A stretch of DNA of 64,000 nucleotides from UMGS1783 sp900555065 (GTDB lineage: Bacteria; Bacillota; Clostridia; Oscillospirales; UMGS1783): the NCBI GenBank assembly GCA_937991645.1, contig CALKPL010000025.1:310001-374000 (forward strand), read 5' to 3'. The notes beneath the pieces were generated by a model. It was not told the origin of the DNA and ran no database searches. It was given only the letters and a program-made list of their open reading frames with translations. Positions 35,220 through 43,374 of this stretch are shown in pieces. The position numbers were made by a program, and so were the translations under genes. The first letter of the stretch is position 1; the number at the start of each line of letters is the position of its first letter.

Positions 35220-35993
35220 TTATATCTGGCTCTTGATCCGGTCAAGCGCGCATTTCTCCAGCCTGCTGACCTGTGCCTGGGAAATGCCGATCTCCTTTGC
35301 CACCTCAACCTGCGTCTTGCCTGCGAAAAAGCGCAGGGACAGTATCTTTTTCTCCCTGCCGCCAAGTTTTTTAATCGCTTCTTTCAGGGAGATTTCTTCC
35401 AGCCAGTTGTCGTCGGTATTACGGTTATCGCCGATCTGGTCCATAACATAAATCGCGTCCGCTCCCTCGTTGTACACAGGTTCGTACAGGCTCACCGGGT
35501 CTACGATCGAGTCGAGGGCCATGACGACCTCTTCTTTGGGAAGATCGAGCTCCTTAGCGATCTGATCGACGGTCGGGTCGCTGTTGCCCAACGCGCTCAA
35601 CCGTTCCCGGGCCTGCAGCGCTTTATAGGCGATGTCGCGCATGGAGCGGCTGACACGGATGCTGTTATTATCGCGCAGATACCTGCGTATCTCGCCGATG
35701 ATCATGGGTACGGCGTATGTTGAGAACTGTACGTTCTGGCTCAGGTCGAAATTATCTATCGCTTTGATCAGACCGATACAACCGATCTGGAACAGGTCGT
35801 CCAGGTCCTCTTTCCGGTTCACAAAGCGCTGTACGACGCTGAGAACCAGCTTCAGATTCCCGCCGATGAGCTCCTCTCTGGCGCGCATGTCGCCCGCCTT
35901 GACCCGTTCCAGCAACGCCTTCTTCTCCGCTGCTGGCAGTACTTTCAGCTTTGCTGTGTTGACACCGCATATTTCAACCTTGTTGGGATGCAT
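35220..35993 (-). CDS. sigG: Sporulation sigma factor SigG
   Basis: The late forespore-specific RNA polymerase sigma factor. 257 residues with region 2 (DDLFQIGCIGLIKAIDNFD and FSTYAVPMIIGEIRRYLRD), region 3, and region 4 with an HTH (TQVEVAKEIGISQAQVSRLEK). The N-terminal MHPNKVEICGVNTAKLKVL stretch is characteristic of SigG. It lies 112 bases downstream of sigE, giving the conserved spoIIGA-sigE-sigG order; transcription may come from its own forespore promoter in the gap and from read-through. Confidence 0.97.
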   Translation of the reverse strand: MHPNKVEICGVNTAKLKVLPAAEKKALLERVKAGDMRAREELIGGNLKLVLSVVQRFVNRKEDLDDLFQIGCIGLIKAIDNFDLSQNVQFSTYAVPMIIGEIRRYLRDNNSIRVSRSMRDIAYKALQARERLSALGNSDPTVDQIAKELDLPKEEVVMALDSIVDPVSLYEPVYNEGADAIYVMDQIGDNRNTDDNWLEEISLKEAIKKLGGREKKILSLRFFAGKTQVEVAKEIGISQAQVSRLEKCALDRIKSQI

Positions 35994-36105
35994 ATCCGCC
36001 GACCTCCAGACCGAAACTTCATATGTACATTATTGGTCTGCGGCGTTTCTTTCATACCGGCGCGACGGATTAATTTATAGACAATATCTGACAGCCTCCG
36101 CTGCG

Positions 36106-36840
36106 CTAAGATATTTTTTCGATCTCGCGTTTTAGGCGTTCCAGGATCTTTTTCTCCAGACGTGAGATATAGGACTGGGAGATGTGGAGCTGGTCCGCGA
36201 CCTCGCGCTGGGTACGCTCTATGCCGTCGACTAATCCGAAGCGCATTCTAATGATCTGCTGTTCGCGGGGACCGAGCTTATCCAGCGCTTCGAACAGCAA
36301 GCTCTTTTCAATTTCGTATTCTATGTTTTTATTTACCGTGTCGCTCTCAGTGCCGAGGATATCGGACAACAGCAGCTCGTTTCCGTCCCAGTCGACGTTC
36401 AGCGGTTCTTCTATGGAAATTTCCGTCTTGACGTTCGTATTCTTGCGCAGATACATGAGAATTTCGTTTTCTATGCAGCGGGACGCATAGGTCGCAAGCT
36501 TGATACTCTTGTTCTTGCAGAAGGTGTTGACGGCTTTGATCAGCCCGATTGTGCCGATGGAAATGAGATCCTCAATGTTTACGCCCGTGTTTTCAAATTT
36601 CTTTGCAATATACACGACCAGCCTGAGATTGTGTTCAACCAGTACGCCCCTGGCGCGTTGGTCGTTATACACGAGCCGTTCCGTCATCTCGTCCTCCTGT
36701 TCAGGTGTAAGCGGCGCAGGAAGCACGTCTGTACCGTTGATGTAGTGGATCATCGGCGCGCTGATCCCACGCAGCCGGTACCAGAACCAGAGCAGGCGCA
36801 GTTTCAAATTTTTCTTCCGTTTCTTCCATCCCGTTTTCAT
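36106..36840 (-). CDS. sigE: Sporulation sigma factor SigE (pro-form)
   Basis: The early mother-cell sigma factor, made as an inactive precursor that SpoIIGA cleaves. 244 residues: a basic and hydrophobic pro-region (about 1-30, KKRKKNLKLRLLWFWYRLRG), region 2 (EDLISIGTIGLIKAVNTF and ATYASRCIENEILMYLRK), and region 4 (TQREVADQLHISQSYISRLEK). The start at 36838-36840 follows AAAAGGAG; the frame is open upstream into spoIIGA but is not used. Confidence 0.97.
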   Translation of the reverse strand: MKTGWKKRKKNLKLRLLWFWYRLRGISAPMIHYINGTDVLPAPLTPEQEDEMTERLVYNDQRARGVLVEHNLRLVVYIAKKFENTGVNIEDLISIGTIGLIKAVNTFCKNKSIKLATYASRCIENEILMYLRKNTNVKTEISIEEPLNVDWDGNELLLSDILGTESDTVNKNIEYEIEKSLLFEALDKLGPREQQIIRMRFGLVDGIERTQREVADQLHISQSYISRLEKKILERLKREIEKIS

Positions 36841-36880
36841 TGTGCGTACTCCTTTTATAGATTTTGCATTTGTTTCGAAT

Positions 36881-37762
36881 TTATTCCACATGCTGCGGCG
36901 CAAGCAGCAGTTCGCAATCGCCCTGACCCGATAGATCCGCGGCTGTGATTGCCACCAGGGCGGGTTCGGCCGTAATGTGTCGGCCATGATATTCGATCTG
37001 GACGCGGTCGGCGCGCAGGGCGGGAAGCATACCGCTGCCCCCCACCGAGGAATAGCTGACCATACGCAGGCGGCTGCGCCACTGTTCCTCTACAAGGTCT
37101 ATATCCGTCTGATGCGTATCCCGCACAAACGCACGCAGTCCCGGCGGCAGAATCTTTGCTGCAAACCGGTAAGAACACAGGATTACAGGCGCGCCCGTCA
37201 CCCCGTCGCGCAGCGCGTTGCCCGTATCGATCAGCGCGCGGCCGCAGAGCGTCTGTTCCCCAAAGCACAGCGTTACCTGAGCGAAGCTCTCCTTTGGCGC
37301 CAGCCATTTCAGGATACGTCCGACAAGCCAGATTGCGCCATACGCCACAAAGGCAAACAAAAGAAGCGTAAACACGGGAATATCGATATACAGCGCGCCG
37401 TTGTTAAAGGTCATAACCGCACCCGCGCCCGTGTACAGATAAAGCGCGAACGCGACGCCGCCGTAGACAAAGGCGCACACTACGGTGATAAGGCTATTTT
37501 TTACAAACGGCTTGACCCCATGGAATCCAAACACGATATAAGCGCATAGTATGTAAAGCAACAGGGCCAAAACATTGATAAGCCAGGGCGCGATAGCGCT
37601 GAAAAACATGCCGCAGGAACACAGCGCGCCTACGGCCGCCGCGACGCAGGTGCGCCACCAGCGAATCCTTTGACGCAGGAGCGTAGCCGCCGAAAGAAAA
37701 ATCATCGCGTCCAGAATAAAATTGACGAAAAACAGCACGTCAATATAAACAGTCTGCGGCAT
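36881..37762 (-). CDS. spoIIGA: Pro-sigma-E processing peptidase SpoIIGA
   Basis: A membrane aspartyl protease that activates pro-SigE at the mother-cell side of the septum after a forespore signal. 293 residues: about five membrane segments in the first 150 residues and a cytoplasmic protease domain with the DTGNALRD motif (near 175-182). The start at 37760-37762 has AAGGAGGGAG in front; an ATG-like start six codons earlier lacks this spacing. It is directly upstream of sigE. Confidence 0.94.
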   Translation of the reverse strand: MPQTVYIDVLFFVNFILDAMIFLSAATLLRQRIRWWRTCVAAAVGALCSCGMFFSAIAPWLINVLALLLYILCAYIVFGFHGVKPFVKNSLITVVCAFVYGGVAFALYLYTGAGAVMTFNNGALYIDIPVFTLLLFAFVAYGAIWLVGRILKWLAPKESFAQVTLCFGEQTLCGRALIDTGNALRDGVTGAPVILCSYRFAAKILPPGLRAFVRDTHQTDIDLVEEQWRSRLRMVSYSSVGGSGMLPALRADRVQIEYHGRHITAEPALVAITAADLSGQGDCELLLAPQHVE

Positions 37763-37889
37763 GCGCTCCCTCCTTTGCATAAGGCTATGACTTCATTATA
37801 TACCTCGGCAGGATCGCATTGTGTCAGAAAAAGCCGAGGGATTTGCGTTATATTCTTCACATATTTTGCATAGGATAACAGAAAACATG

Positions 37890-37919
37890 TTGACAACGCC
37901 GCCCTGTTTGTGTTATTAT
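37890..37919 (+). promoter_or_regulatory. Sigma-A promoter for tRNA-Gly and the ATP-grasp gene
   Basis: TTGACA (37890-37895) and TATTAT (37914-37919) with an 18-base spacer, 14 bases before the tRNA-Gly gene. Confidence 0.75.
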
Positions 37920-37933
37920 TGTTTGGCAATTAT

Positions 37934-38007
<74 letters not shown>

Positions 38008-38071
38008 CCCGTTTCATTCGATTTATACGGTACATCCGCTACATACCAATCCCGAAAGGACATGAGTGAAC

Positions 38072-39073
38072 ATGGGCAAGGTCAAGTATCTCGTCTCCCG
38101 CATCGCCGGATTGAATTATAAGCAGATGTTCCAGAAAATCGACGAAGTGCATGAAAAAAGCGGGAAAGCGAAAGTCCGTATTTTTTTGGATATGGTCTAC
38201 TGCGGGATCGCCTATCAGGCCGGTTATATGGACTATGCGCTGTTTGAAATGTACAATCTTAACCGGCGGCAGAGAAAAACCGTTGTTACACGCGGGAAAA
38301 ATAACGCGTTTATGAAGCGGTTTAACGACCCTAAGTATATGCCGCTTATCGAAAATAAGCTGTCGTTCAACACTCTGTTTTCCAAGTACGTCAAACGTGA
38401 CTGGCTCGACCTGAGTAAAGCGACTTTCGAGCAGTTCCAGGCGTTTATCGAACGGCATGCGGTATTTATGGCAAAGCCGGCCGACGGCATGTGCGGCAAG
38501 GGGATTGAAAAGATCACCGCAAGCGAGCACGATGCCAAGACGCTGTTTGCATATTTAAACGCGCATAACCTGACTCTGCTGGAAGAAGTCGCCGTACAGC
38601 ACCCCGACCTTATGGCCCTGCATCCGTACGCGGTGAACACCTGCCGCGTCATTACGCTGCTCAAGGACGGCATCGTACACGTAATCGCCGCATATCTGCG
38701 TATTGGTAACGGCAACATTGTCGACAACTTCAACAGCGGCGGCATGGTCGTACCCATCAACAAGGAGACGGGACGCATCGAATATCCCGCGTTGGATAAG
38801 GCGGGCAACCTGTATGAAGCGCATCCGCTCACCGGCGTGCCCATTAAGGGCTTTGTTATCCCCCTTTGGGATCAGGTGCTTACCCTTGTTAAGGAAGCCG
38901 GGCTTATTGTCCCCCAGGTCGGACTTGTGGGCTGGGACGTATGCGTAACCAAAGACGGCCCGATTCTCATCGAAGGCAATGACTTCCCAGGACACGACAT
39001 ATATCAGCTTCCTCCGCACCGCACTGACGGAATCGGCGTTCTGCCCGAGTTTGAAAAGGTCATCAACAGTTAA
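38072..39073 (+). CDS. Sugar-transfer-associated ATP-grasp protein
   Basis: A 333-residue soluble ATP-grasp enzyme resembling the ATPgrasp_ST family (often found with polysaccharide or sugar-transfer genes). ATP-grasp elements: an FMAKPADGMCGKGIEKI lysine/glycine loop near 134-150, LLEEVAVQHPDL adenine-region strand near 172-183, NTCRVITLL near 192-200 and the terminal metal-binding Glu/Asn pair in ILIEGNDFPGHD near 303-314. These enzymes usually ligate a carboxylate to an amine or thiol; the substrate here is unknown. It lies between tRNA-Gly and tRNA-Arg and may be co-transcribed with them. Start chosen at the ATG 38072; an in-frame GTG two codons earlier is too near the AAAGGA site. Confidence 0.82.
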   Translation: MGKVKYLVSRIAGLNYKQMFQKIDEVHEKSGKAKVRIFLDMVYCGIAYQAGYMDYALFEMYNLNRRQRKTVVTRGKNNAFMKRFNDPKYMPLIENKLSFNTLFSKYVKRDWLDLSKATFEQFQAFIERHAVFMAKPADGMCGKGIEKITASEHDAKTLFAYLNAHNLTLLEEVAVQHPDLMALHPYAVNTCRVITLLKDGIVHVIAAYLRIGNGNIVDNFNSGGMVVPINKETGRIEYPALDKAGNLYEAHPLTGVPIKGFVIPLWDQVLTLVKEAGLIVPQVGLVGWDVCVTKDGPILIEGNDFPGHDIYQLPPHRTDGIGVLPEFEKVINS

Positions 39074-39085
39074 GGATTGAGATAA

Positions 39086-39162
<77 letters not shown>

Positions 39163-39179
39163 ATTTGTAATTGAATATG

Positions 39180-39256
39180 GTGGTTGTAGCTTAGTTGGTT
39201 AAAGCGCCAGATTGTGGCTCTGGAGACCGTGGGTTCGAGTCCCATCTTCCACCCCA
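39180..39256 (+). tRNA. tRNA-His (anticodon GTG)
   Basis: The anticodon arm CCAGA-TTGTGGC-TCTGG gives GTG. The extra G(-1) is encoded at 39179 opposite discriminator C, as expected for tRNA-His. The acceptor strands GTGGTTG and CTTCCAC pair except at positions 5-68 and 6-67, which are both T-T mismatches. The remaining arms and the CCA end are normal. Confidence 0.92.
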
Positions 39257-39257
39257 T

Positions 39258-39294
39258 GTCGCCGCAAGTTCATATCGCTTGCGGCGACTTTTTT
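39258..39294 (+). terminator. Terminator of the tRNA cluster
   Basis: A perfect 11-bp stem (GTCGCCGCAAG with CTTGCGGCGAC), a 9-base loop and six T residues, starting 2 bases after tRNA-His. Confidence 0.95.
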
Positions 39295-39581
39295 CCAAAA
39301 GTTACCGACGCGCTCATTCCGCTGCGTCTCCTTTTACGCAAAAAGTCACGCTCGGCTCGCCTGCTCGGTTGTAAACGCCTAGCGACGGCTCGATGCCGCT
39401 ACCAACCTTTTGCGGGTTCGAGCCCTTATCAACACTTTACACGGATATCATTTTCATTGCTTCTTTACAGACGCCCCCGTAAATGCTTGATCTTACAAGG
39501 CTTTGCGGGGGCATAACGCACATTAAAATCATGGTTACTATTTTATATTGTTCTCCGTTAATAACTGAAGGAGGACGTATT
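39295..39581. other. Intergenic stretch after the tRNA cluster
   Basis: No gene is supported. It contains a short GGGTTCGAGCCC block (around 39414) that resembles a tRNA T-arm but without the rest of a tRNA, and an imperfect hairpin (GCCCCCGTAAA with TTTGCGGGGGC, about 39472-39512). The right end must contain the promoter of the small gene at 39582. Confidence 0.4.
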
Positions 39582-39797
39582 ATGCCAGCGTTTAGAGGCC
39601 GCTGCGTGCCGGGTGGATTCAGGGGACGGCCGCCAGGCAGGCAGGGGCCAGCAGGTCACAGACCGCCTCCCCCGCCTCCGCACAGACCATACAGGCCATA
39701 CAGAGGCGGGTGTTTACCCGGATGTTTGGTCTATGTTTTCGGTTTATTGGGCGTTATCTGCGCAATTGTTGCGCTTGCTGTATCATTTATTTTTTAG
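39582..39797 (+). CDS. Small Pro/Arg/Gly-rich membrane-anchored protein
   Basis: 71 residues with AAGGAGG well placed before the ATG. Residues 1-45 are rich in Arg, Gly and Pro with a run of six prolines (HRPPPPPPHRP); residues 48-71 form one hydrophobic segment (CLVYVFGLLGVICAIVALAV) ending the protein. This is a tail-anchored layout. I do not recognise a family. It is supported by the ribosome binding site and by the sharp compositional division, not by similarity. Confidence 0.55.
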   Translation: MPAFRGRCVPGGFRGRPPGRQGPAGHRPPPPPPHRPYRPYRGGCLPGCLVYVFGLLGVICAIVALAVSFIF

Positions 39798-39955
39798 CGC
39801 CGGCCGTTCATGCCTTGATTTTATTCCGGACGGATTTGATTACGGGCGCAACGTTTACTAGGACAGCGCGTACATAGTCGTCTACGGCCGCAGTACGAAC
39901 GACCGCAGCGCCTGAGAAATATCGCATTCATTTCCCAACTGAAAAACATATCAAA

Positions 39956-39981
39956 AGGAGGCGGGGTTACGACCGCCTCCT
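39956..39981. terminator. Terminator hairpin between the small gene and the ferredoxin gene
   Basis: A 9-bp stem (AGGAGGCGG with CCGCCTCCT, 8-base loop). On the minus strand it is followed by TTTT, 25 bases after the ferredoxin-protein stop; it could also stop the plus-strand small gene. Confidence 0.65.
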
Positions 39982-40005
39982 CTCTTTCGCTATTCTATGC
40001 AGAAC

Positions 40006-40698
40006 TTATTGCTCCATAATTCTTCCATCCGTTGAAACGACCTGAACGCTCCATGGAATCAGTTTTCCGCTTTCGCGCAGTGCATCTTTTACAGCATTTT
40101 CGATTCCTCCGCAGCAGGGCACCTCCATACGGACGACTGTCACGGATTTTATATCGTTATGCTTTAATATTTCAGTTAGCTTTTTACTGTAATCTTCTGC
40201 GTCAAGTTTCGGACATCCGATCAGCGTGATTCTGTTCCTGATATAATCCGCATGAAAATTACCGTAGGCATATGCCGTACAATCCGCCGCTATCAGTAAT
40301 TGCGCATTTTGAAAATAGGGCGCTGTTACCGGTACCAGTTTTATTTGAACGGGCCACTGACGCAGCTCCGACATCTGATGCGCGGCGGCCGGTTCAGCGC
40401 AGGCGCTGCGTTCAATTGATTTTGACTGCGTACCCGGACAGCCGCAGGGCAGGCGTTCCGGATTCTTTTTCGACGCCTGCACCGCTGCAGGATCGTACGC
40501 AGCGGCTTCCCTCTCTTCAAAAGTAATTGCGCCCGTCGGACAGGCTGGCAAGCAGTCGCCCAGCCCGTCGCAGTAATCATCCCGCAGTAAAACCGCCTTC
40601 CCGTCCACAAGGCCGATCGCACCTTCATGGCATGCCTGAACACATAGCCCGCAGCCATTGCATTTTTCGCTGTCAATATGTATTATTTTTCGTACCAT
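40006..40698 (-). CDS. Double-cluster 4Fe-4S ferredoxin-like protein
   Basis: A 230-residue protein with two ferredoxin-type cysteine motifs near the N-terminus (CNGCGLCVQACHEGAI near 14-29; CDGLGDCLPACPTGAI near 43-58), then a Cys-rich linker (PCGCPG) and a C-terminal domain with a CCGG motif near 196-199. This matches iron-sulfur proteins of anaerobes often encoded beside a Crp/Fnr-type regulator and linked to nitrosative or redox stress; the enzymatic role is not established. The second motif has CxxxxxC instead of CxxCxxC in its first half. It is divergent from the regulator gene at 40799. Confidence 0.85.
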   Translation of the reverse strand: MVRKIIHIDSEKCNGCGLCVQACHEGAIGLVDGKAVLLRDDYCDGLGDCLPACPTGAITFEEREAAAYDPAAVQASKKNPERLPCGCPGTQSKSIERSACAEPAAAHQMSELRQWPVQIKLVPVTAPYFQNAQLLIAADCTAYAYGNFHADYIRNRITLIGCPKLDAEDYSKKLTEILKHNDIKSVTVVRMEVPCCGGIENAVKDALRESGKLIPWSVQVVSTDGRIMEQ

Positions 40699-40727
40699 TA
40701 TATTCGCCCCCTTGTTTATTTGCTTTT

Positions 40728-40756
40728 ATTATAGTACAATAAAAAATAATAGTATG
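40728..40756 (-). promoter_or_regulatory. Promoter of the ferredoxin-like gene (consensus -10, weak -35)
   Basis: The minus-strand -10 is TATAAT (40728-40733). The sequence 17 bases upstream (40751-40756, CATACT) is a poor -35, as expected for an activator-dependent promoter. Transcription would start near 40721. Confidence 0.55.
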
Positions 40757-40769
40757 TGGTTTTAACCAC
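40756..40769. promoter_or_regulatory. Candidate Crp/Fnr-family operator
   Basis: An inverted repeat GTGGTT-TT-AACCAC. Its centre is about 41.5 bases upstream of the predicted start of the ferredoxin transcript, the position used by Crp/Fnr proteins as class II activators. It lies in the space between the two divergent genes, so it could also control the regulator gene. Confidence 0.55.
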
Positions 40770-40798
40770 GAATGTGAAATGACGGGAAAGAATAATAG

Positions 40799-41461
40799 AT
40801 GGATGCCTATTTACAAACTATACAAGAGGTCCCACTTTTTGACGGTATTAAAACAGGAGAGCTGCCGACGATACTGCAATGCCTGCAGGCGAAAACTGTC
40901 CAGTATGAAAAAGATGACTATATCCTGCTTGCGGGGAGTCACCCGAAATATGTCGGCGTCATTCTGTGCGGACGCATACAGGTTGTAAAGGATGACATTA
41001 CTGGAAACCGCACGCTTATCACATCGCTGGGACCGGGCGGTATCTTTGGCGAGACGCTTTGCTGCGCCGGGGTGCAGGAGAGCCCTGTCTCCGTGGTCGC
41101 AGAATCTGCCTGCACGGTTTTGCTGCTTGCATTTTCAAAAATCCTGCACATTTGCTCGAACGCCTGCGTATTTCACGGAAGACTGATTCAAAATATGCTT
41201 TTGCTGCTGGCGAAAAAGAATCTATATTTACAAAACAGCCTGCGTATCCTAAGCGGCAGTTCGATCAGAGAGCGCGTACAGCGATACCTTGAACCTTTTG
41301 CGAATCAGTACGGAAGACACTTTCGCGTACCGCTTAACCGGGAACAGATGGCAGAATATCTGTGCGTTGACCGCAGCGCCCTTTCCCATGCGCTTCGGCG
41401 AATGAAAGAGGACGGGCTGATTGATTACAGAAAAAATGAGTTTTGGATTACAGGCAAATAA
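40799..41461 (+). CDS. Crp/Fnr-family transcriptional regulator
   Basis: 220 residues: an N-terminal cyclic-nucleotide-binding-type beta-barrel (about 10-115), a long dimerisation helix, and a C-terminal winged HTH with NREQMAEYLCVDRSALSHALRRMKEDGLI near 177-205. It lacks an N-terminal FNR-type cysteine cluster, so it probably senses a ligand or haem rather than an iron-sulfur cluster. Divergent transcription with a ferredoxin-like gene resembles HcpR-like redox and nitrosative-stress regulators, but that name is inference. A terminator follows. Confidence 0.88.
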   Translation: MDAYLQTIQEVPLFDGIKTGELPTILQCLQAKTVQYEKDDYILLAGSHPKYVGVILCGRIQVVKDDITGNRTLITSLGPGGIFGETLCCAGVQESPVSVVAESACTVLLLAFSKILHICSNACVFHGRLIQNMLLLLAKKNLYLQNSLRILSGSSIRERVQRYLEPFANQYGRHFRVPLNREQMAEYLCVDRSALSHALRRMKEDGLIDYRKNEFWITGK

Positions 41462-41467
41462 AAGCAT

Positions 41468-41502
41468 AAAGCGGCAAAAGCATCGAATGCTTTTGCCGCT
41501 TT
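41468..41502 (+). terminator. Terminator after the Crp/Fnr gene
   Basis: A perfect 16-bp stem (AAAGCGGCAAAAGCAT with its complement, 3-base loop), T-rich on the 3' side, 7 bases after the stop. Confidence 0.85.
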
Positions 41503-41549
41503 GTTTACGCTTACCCCGACCTGAAACTACGACTTGGTTTATGTAGTTA

Positions 41550-41903
41550 TCAGGCCAATTCAGACAATCCAAAGCTAATATGGATTGCGGAATTTATACG
41601 CTGCATGGTCACATCGTCAATATGCCCGATTTTTTCGCGCAGCCGTTTTTTATCTATGGTGCGAATCTGTTCCAGCAGAACGACGGAATCCTTGGACAGG
41701 CCATATAAGGATGAGGCAAGCTCAATATGCGTCGGCAGTTTCGCCTTATTAATCTGGCTTGTAATAGCCGCGGCGATTACCGTCGGACTATACTTATTCC
41801 CCACGTCGTTTTGGATCACCAAAACGGGCCGCACCCCGCCCTGCTCGCTGCCTACGACCGGGCTGAGATCAGCGTAATAGATATCTCCCCTTTTCACAGT
41901 CAC
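41550..41903 (-). CDS. mazF: MazF/EndoA-type mRNA interferase toxin
   Basis: A sequence-specific endoribonuclease of a type II toxin-antitoxin pair. 117 residues in the EndoA pattern: VKRGDIYYADLSPVVGSEQG, RPVLVIQND, AAITSQINKAKLPTH, DSVVLLEQIRTIDK. The start is taken as GTG at 41901-41903, because it gives M-T-V-K-R-G-D aligned with the usual EndoA N-terminus and GGAG lies 10 bases before it; an open frame of 10 codons upstream exists. It overlaps the end of the upstream antitoxin gene by 35 bases and lies downstream of alr, the conserved Firmicute location. Confidence 0.93.
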   Translation of the reverse strand: MTVKRGDIYYADLSPVVGSEQGGVRPVLVIQNDVGNKYSPTVIAAAITSQINKAKLPTHIELASSLYGLSKDSVVLLEQIRTIDKKRLREKIGHIDDVTMQRINSAIHISFGLSELA

Positions 41904-42081
41904 AATTGTCACGCTCCGAAATATATTCCTCACACAATTTTTGGGCCTGGCTATCAGAGATCAATCCCTCTGCTGCCATTTCCCTATTTATCTTGCCCAT
42001 TTTTTTGTAATTTTTAATCATGCGGGAAATATTTTTTTTGTTTGCTTTGGAAGCGGTGCTCCCCATCGGCTGGAAAGACAT
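41869..42081 (-). CDS. Putative MazF antitoxin lacking a recognisable DNA-binding domain
   Basis: A 70-residue protein in the position of the EndoAI/MazE antitoxin between alr and mazF. Residues about 25-58 (MIKNYKKMGKINREMAAEGL and on to KLCEEYISE) resemble the C-terminal toxin-binding tail of the clostridial ribbon-helix-helix antitoxins. The first 24 residues are short, basic and contain no ribbon-helix-helix. The start at 42079-42081 follows GAGGGG. The role is inferred from position, overlap and tail similarity. Confidence 0.7.
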   Translation of the reverse strand: MSFQPMGSTASKANKKNISRMIKNYKKMGKINREMAAEGLISDSQAQKLCEEYISERDNCDCEKGRYLLR

Positions 42082-42191
42082 GAGATGACCCCTCACTACA
42101 TGATTTATGTTTTTCAGAACGAGTTTGACAATCTGTTTCTAATTCCATTATAGTTGCTTTTGATACTGAAAACAAGACACAATAATTGGTA

Positions 42192-43361
42192 CTAAAGAAT
42201 ATAGGAATGCGCCGCCTCCGCCTCGCCTGCGCGCATATAGACGCGGGGGACCCGCGCGCTCACATTACAGAGCAACTCATAGTGAATCGTTCCGATTAAA
42301 TCCGCAAGGTCTCCCGCAGTCGGCTCGCCCGGTCCGCCGCCGAACAGCACGGCCTGGTCCCCGGCTTTTACACCGGAAACGTCGGTTACGTCCACTATCA
42401 TCTGATCCATGCAGACCCGGCCGAGCACTGGACAGCGGCGGCCGCGTATGGTTACAAATGCACGGTTGGAGAGAAGGCGCGGATAGCCGTCGGCATAGCC
42501 TGCCGCGAGCACGGCGACAAGCCTGTCGGCATCCGCCGTGTAGGTTCTGCTATAGCTTACCGACTCGCCCATGCGCAGGGGATGCACCTGTGTTACAATA
42601 GTGACCAGTCGCATGACAGGCTTCAGGCCGATATCCCTGCAACGGCTGTCAGGATACATGCCGTAAAGGGATATGCCTTGACGAACCATGTCCAGCCGGG
42701 CGCCTGGATAGTTTAATATGCCGCCGCTGTTGGATGCATGGCGAAGCGGAATGGATATGCCCGCCTGCGCAAGCCGGTCCAAAAGCGACTGAAACAACGA
42801 AAGCTGCGCAGCCGTGTACGGTTCCTCCGGAATATCCGACACGGCGAAATGGGTATAAAGCCCTTCGCACTGAAGTCCGGGCATGGCACAAATCTGACGG
42901 ATTGCGTCCACTGCGCCATCCAGCGATGAACTGCGACGCGCATCCAGTCCCAGTCGGCCCATGCCAGTATCCGCTTTTATATGTACACAGGCCTGCGTAC
43001 CGCAGGTGAGCGCGGCGGTGGAGAGCGCAGACGCATAATCCAGGGTCATGACAGTCTGTGTCAGACGCAGCGAAAACAGCTGCGGAAAGTCGGCGGGCGG
43101 CGTATATCCCAATATCAGGATATGCGCACGGCATCCCTCATTGCGCAGCTGTTTGGCCTCATCCAGGTTTGATACGGCAAAATATGCGGCGCCTAAGCGC
43201 TCCAAGCACCTTGCGATATAGGGCGCGCCGTGGCCGTATGCGTCCGCCTTAATTACCGGCATGACCGCCGCGCCTTTGGCAAGCGCACATGCCGTCTTAT
43301 AGTTGTGCTCCAGTGCATCCAGGTCGATTTCGGCCCAGGTGCGTCTGCTGTAATTCAACAT
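42192..43361 (-). CDS. alr: Alanine racemase
   Basis: A PLP enzyme that makes D-alanine for peptidoglycan. 389 residues with the PLP lysine in VIKADAYGHGA (Lys38), the N-terminal TIM-barrel, and the C-terminal beta domain with the catalytic Tyr region (GESVSYSRTYTA) and RVCMDQMIVDVT. It is followed by the toxin-antitoxin pair and preceded by a lipoprotein gene. Confidence 0.97.
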   Translation of the reverse strand: MLNYSRRTWAEIDLDALEHNYKTACALAKGAAVMPVIKADAYGHGAPYIARCLERLGAAYFAVSNLDEAKQLRNEGCRAHILILGYTPPADFPQLFSLRLTQTVMTLDYASALSTAALTCGTQACVHIKADTGMGRLGLDARRSSSLDGAVDAIRQICAMPGLQCEGLYTHFAVSDIPEEPYTAAQLSLFQSLLDRLAQAGISIPLRHASNSGGILNYPGARLDMVRQGISLYGMYPDSRCRDIGLKPVMRLVTIVTQVHPLRMGESVSYSRTYTADADRLVAVLAAGYADGYPRLLSNRAFVTIRGRRCPVLGRVCMDQMIVDVTDVSGVKAGDQAVLFGGGPGEPTAGDLADLIGTIHYELLCNVSARVPRVYMRAGEAEAAHSYIL

Positions 43362-43374
43362 CCTGTTTTCCCTT

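Noticed and set aside
39405..39430. GGGTTCGAGCCC block resembling a tRNA T-arm, considered as an attachment site or tRNA fragment
   Set aside because: No acceptor, D or anticodon arm is present, and there is no integrase or second repeat of the tRNA-His 3' end.
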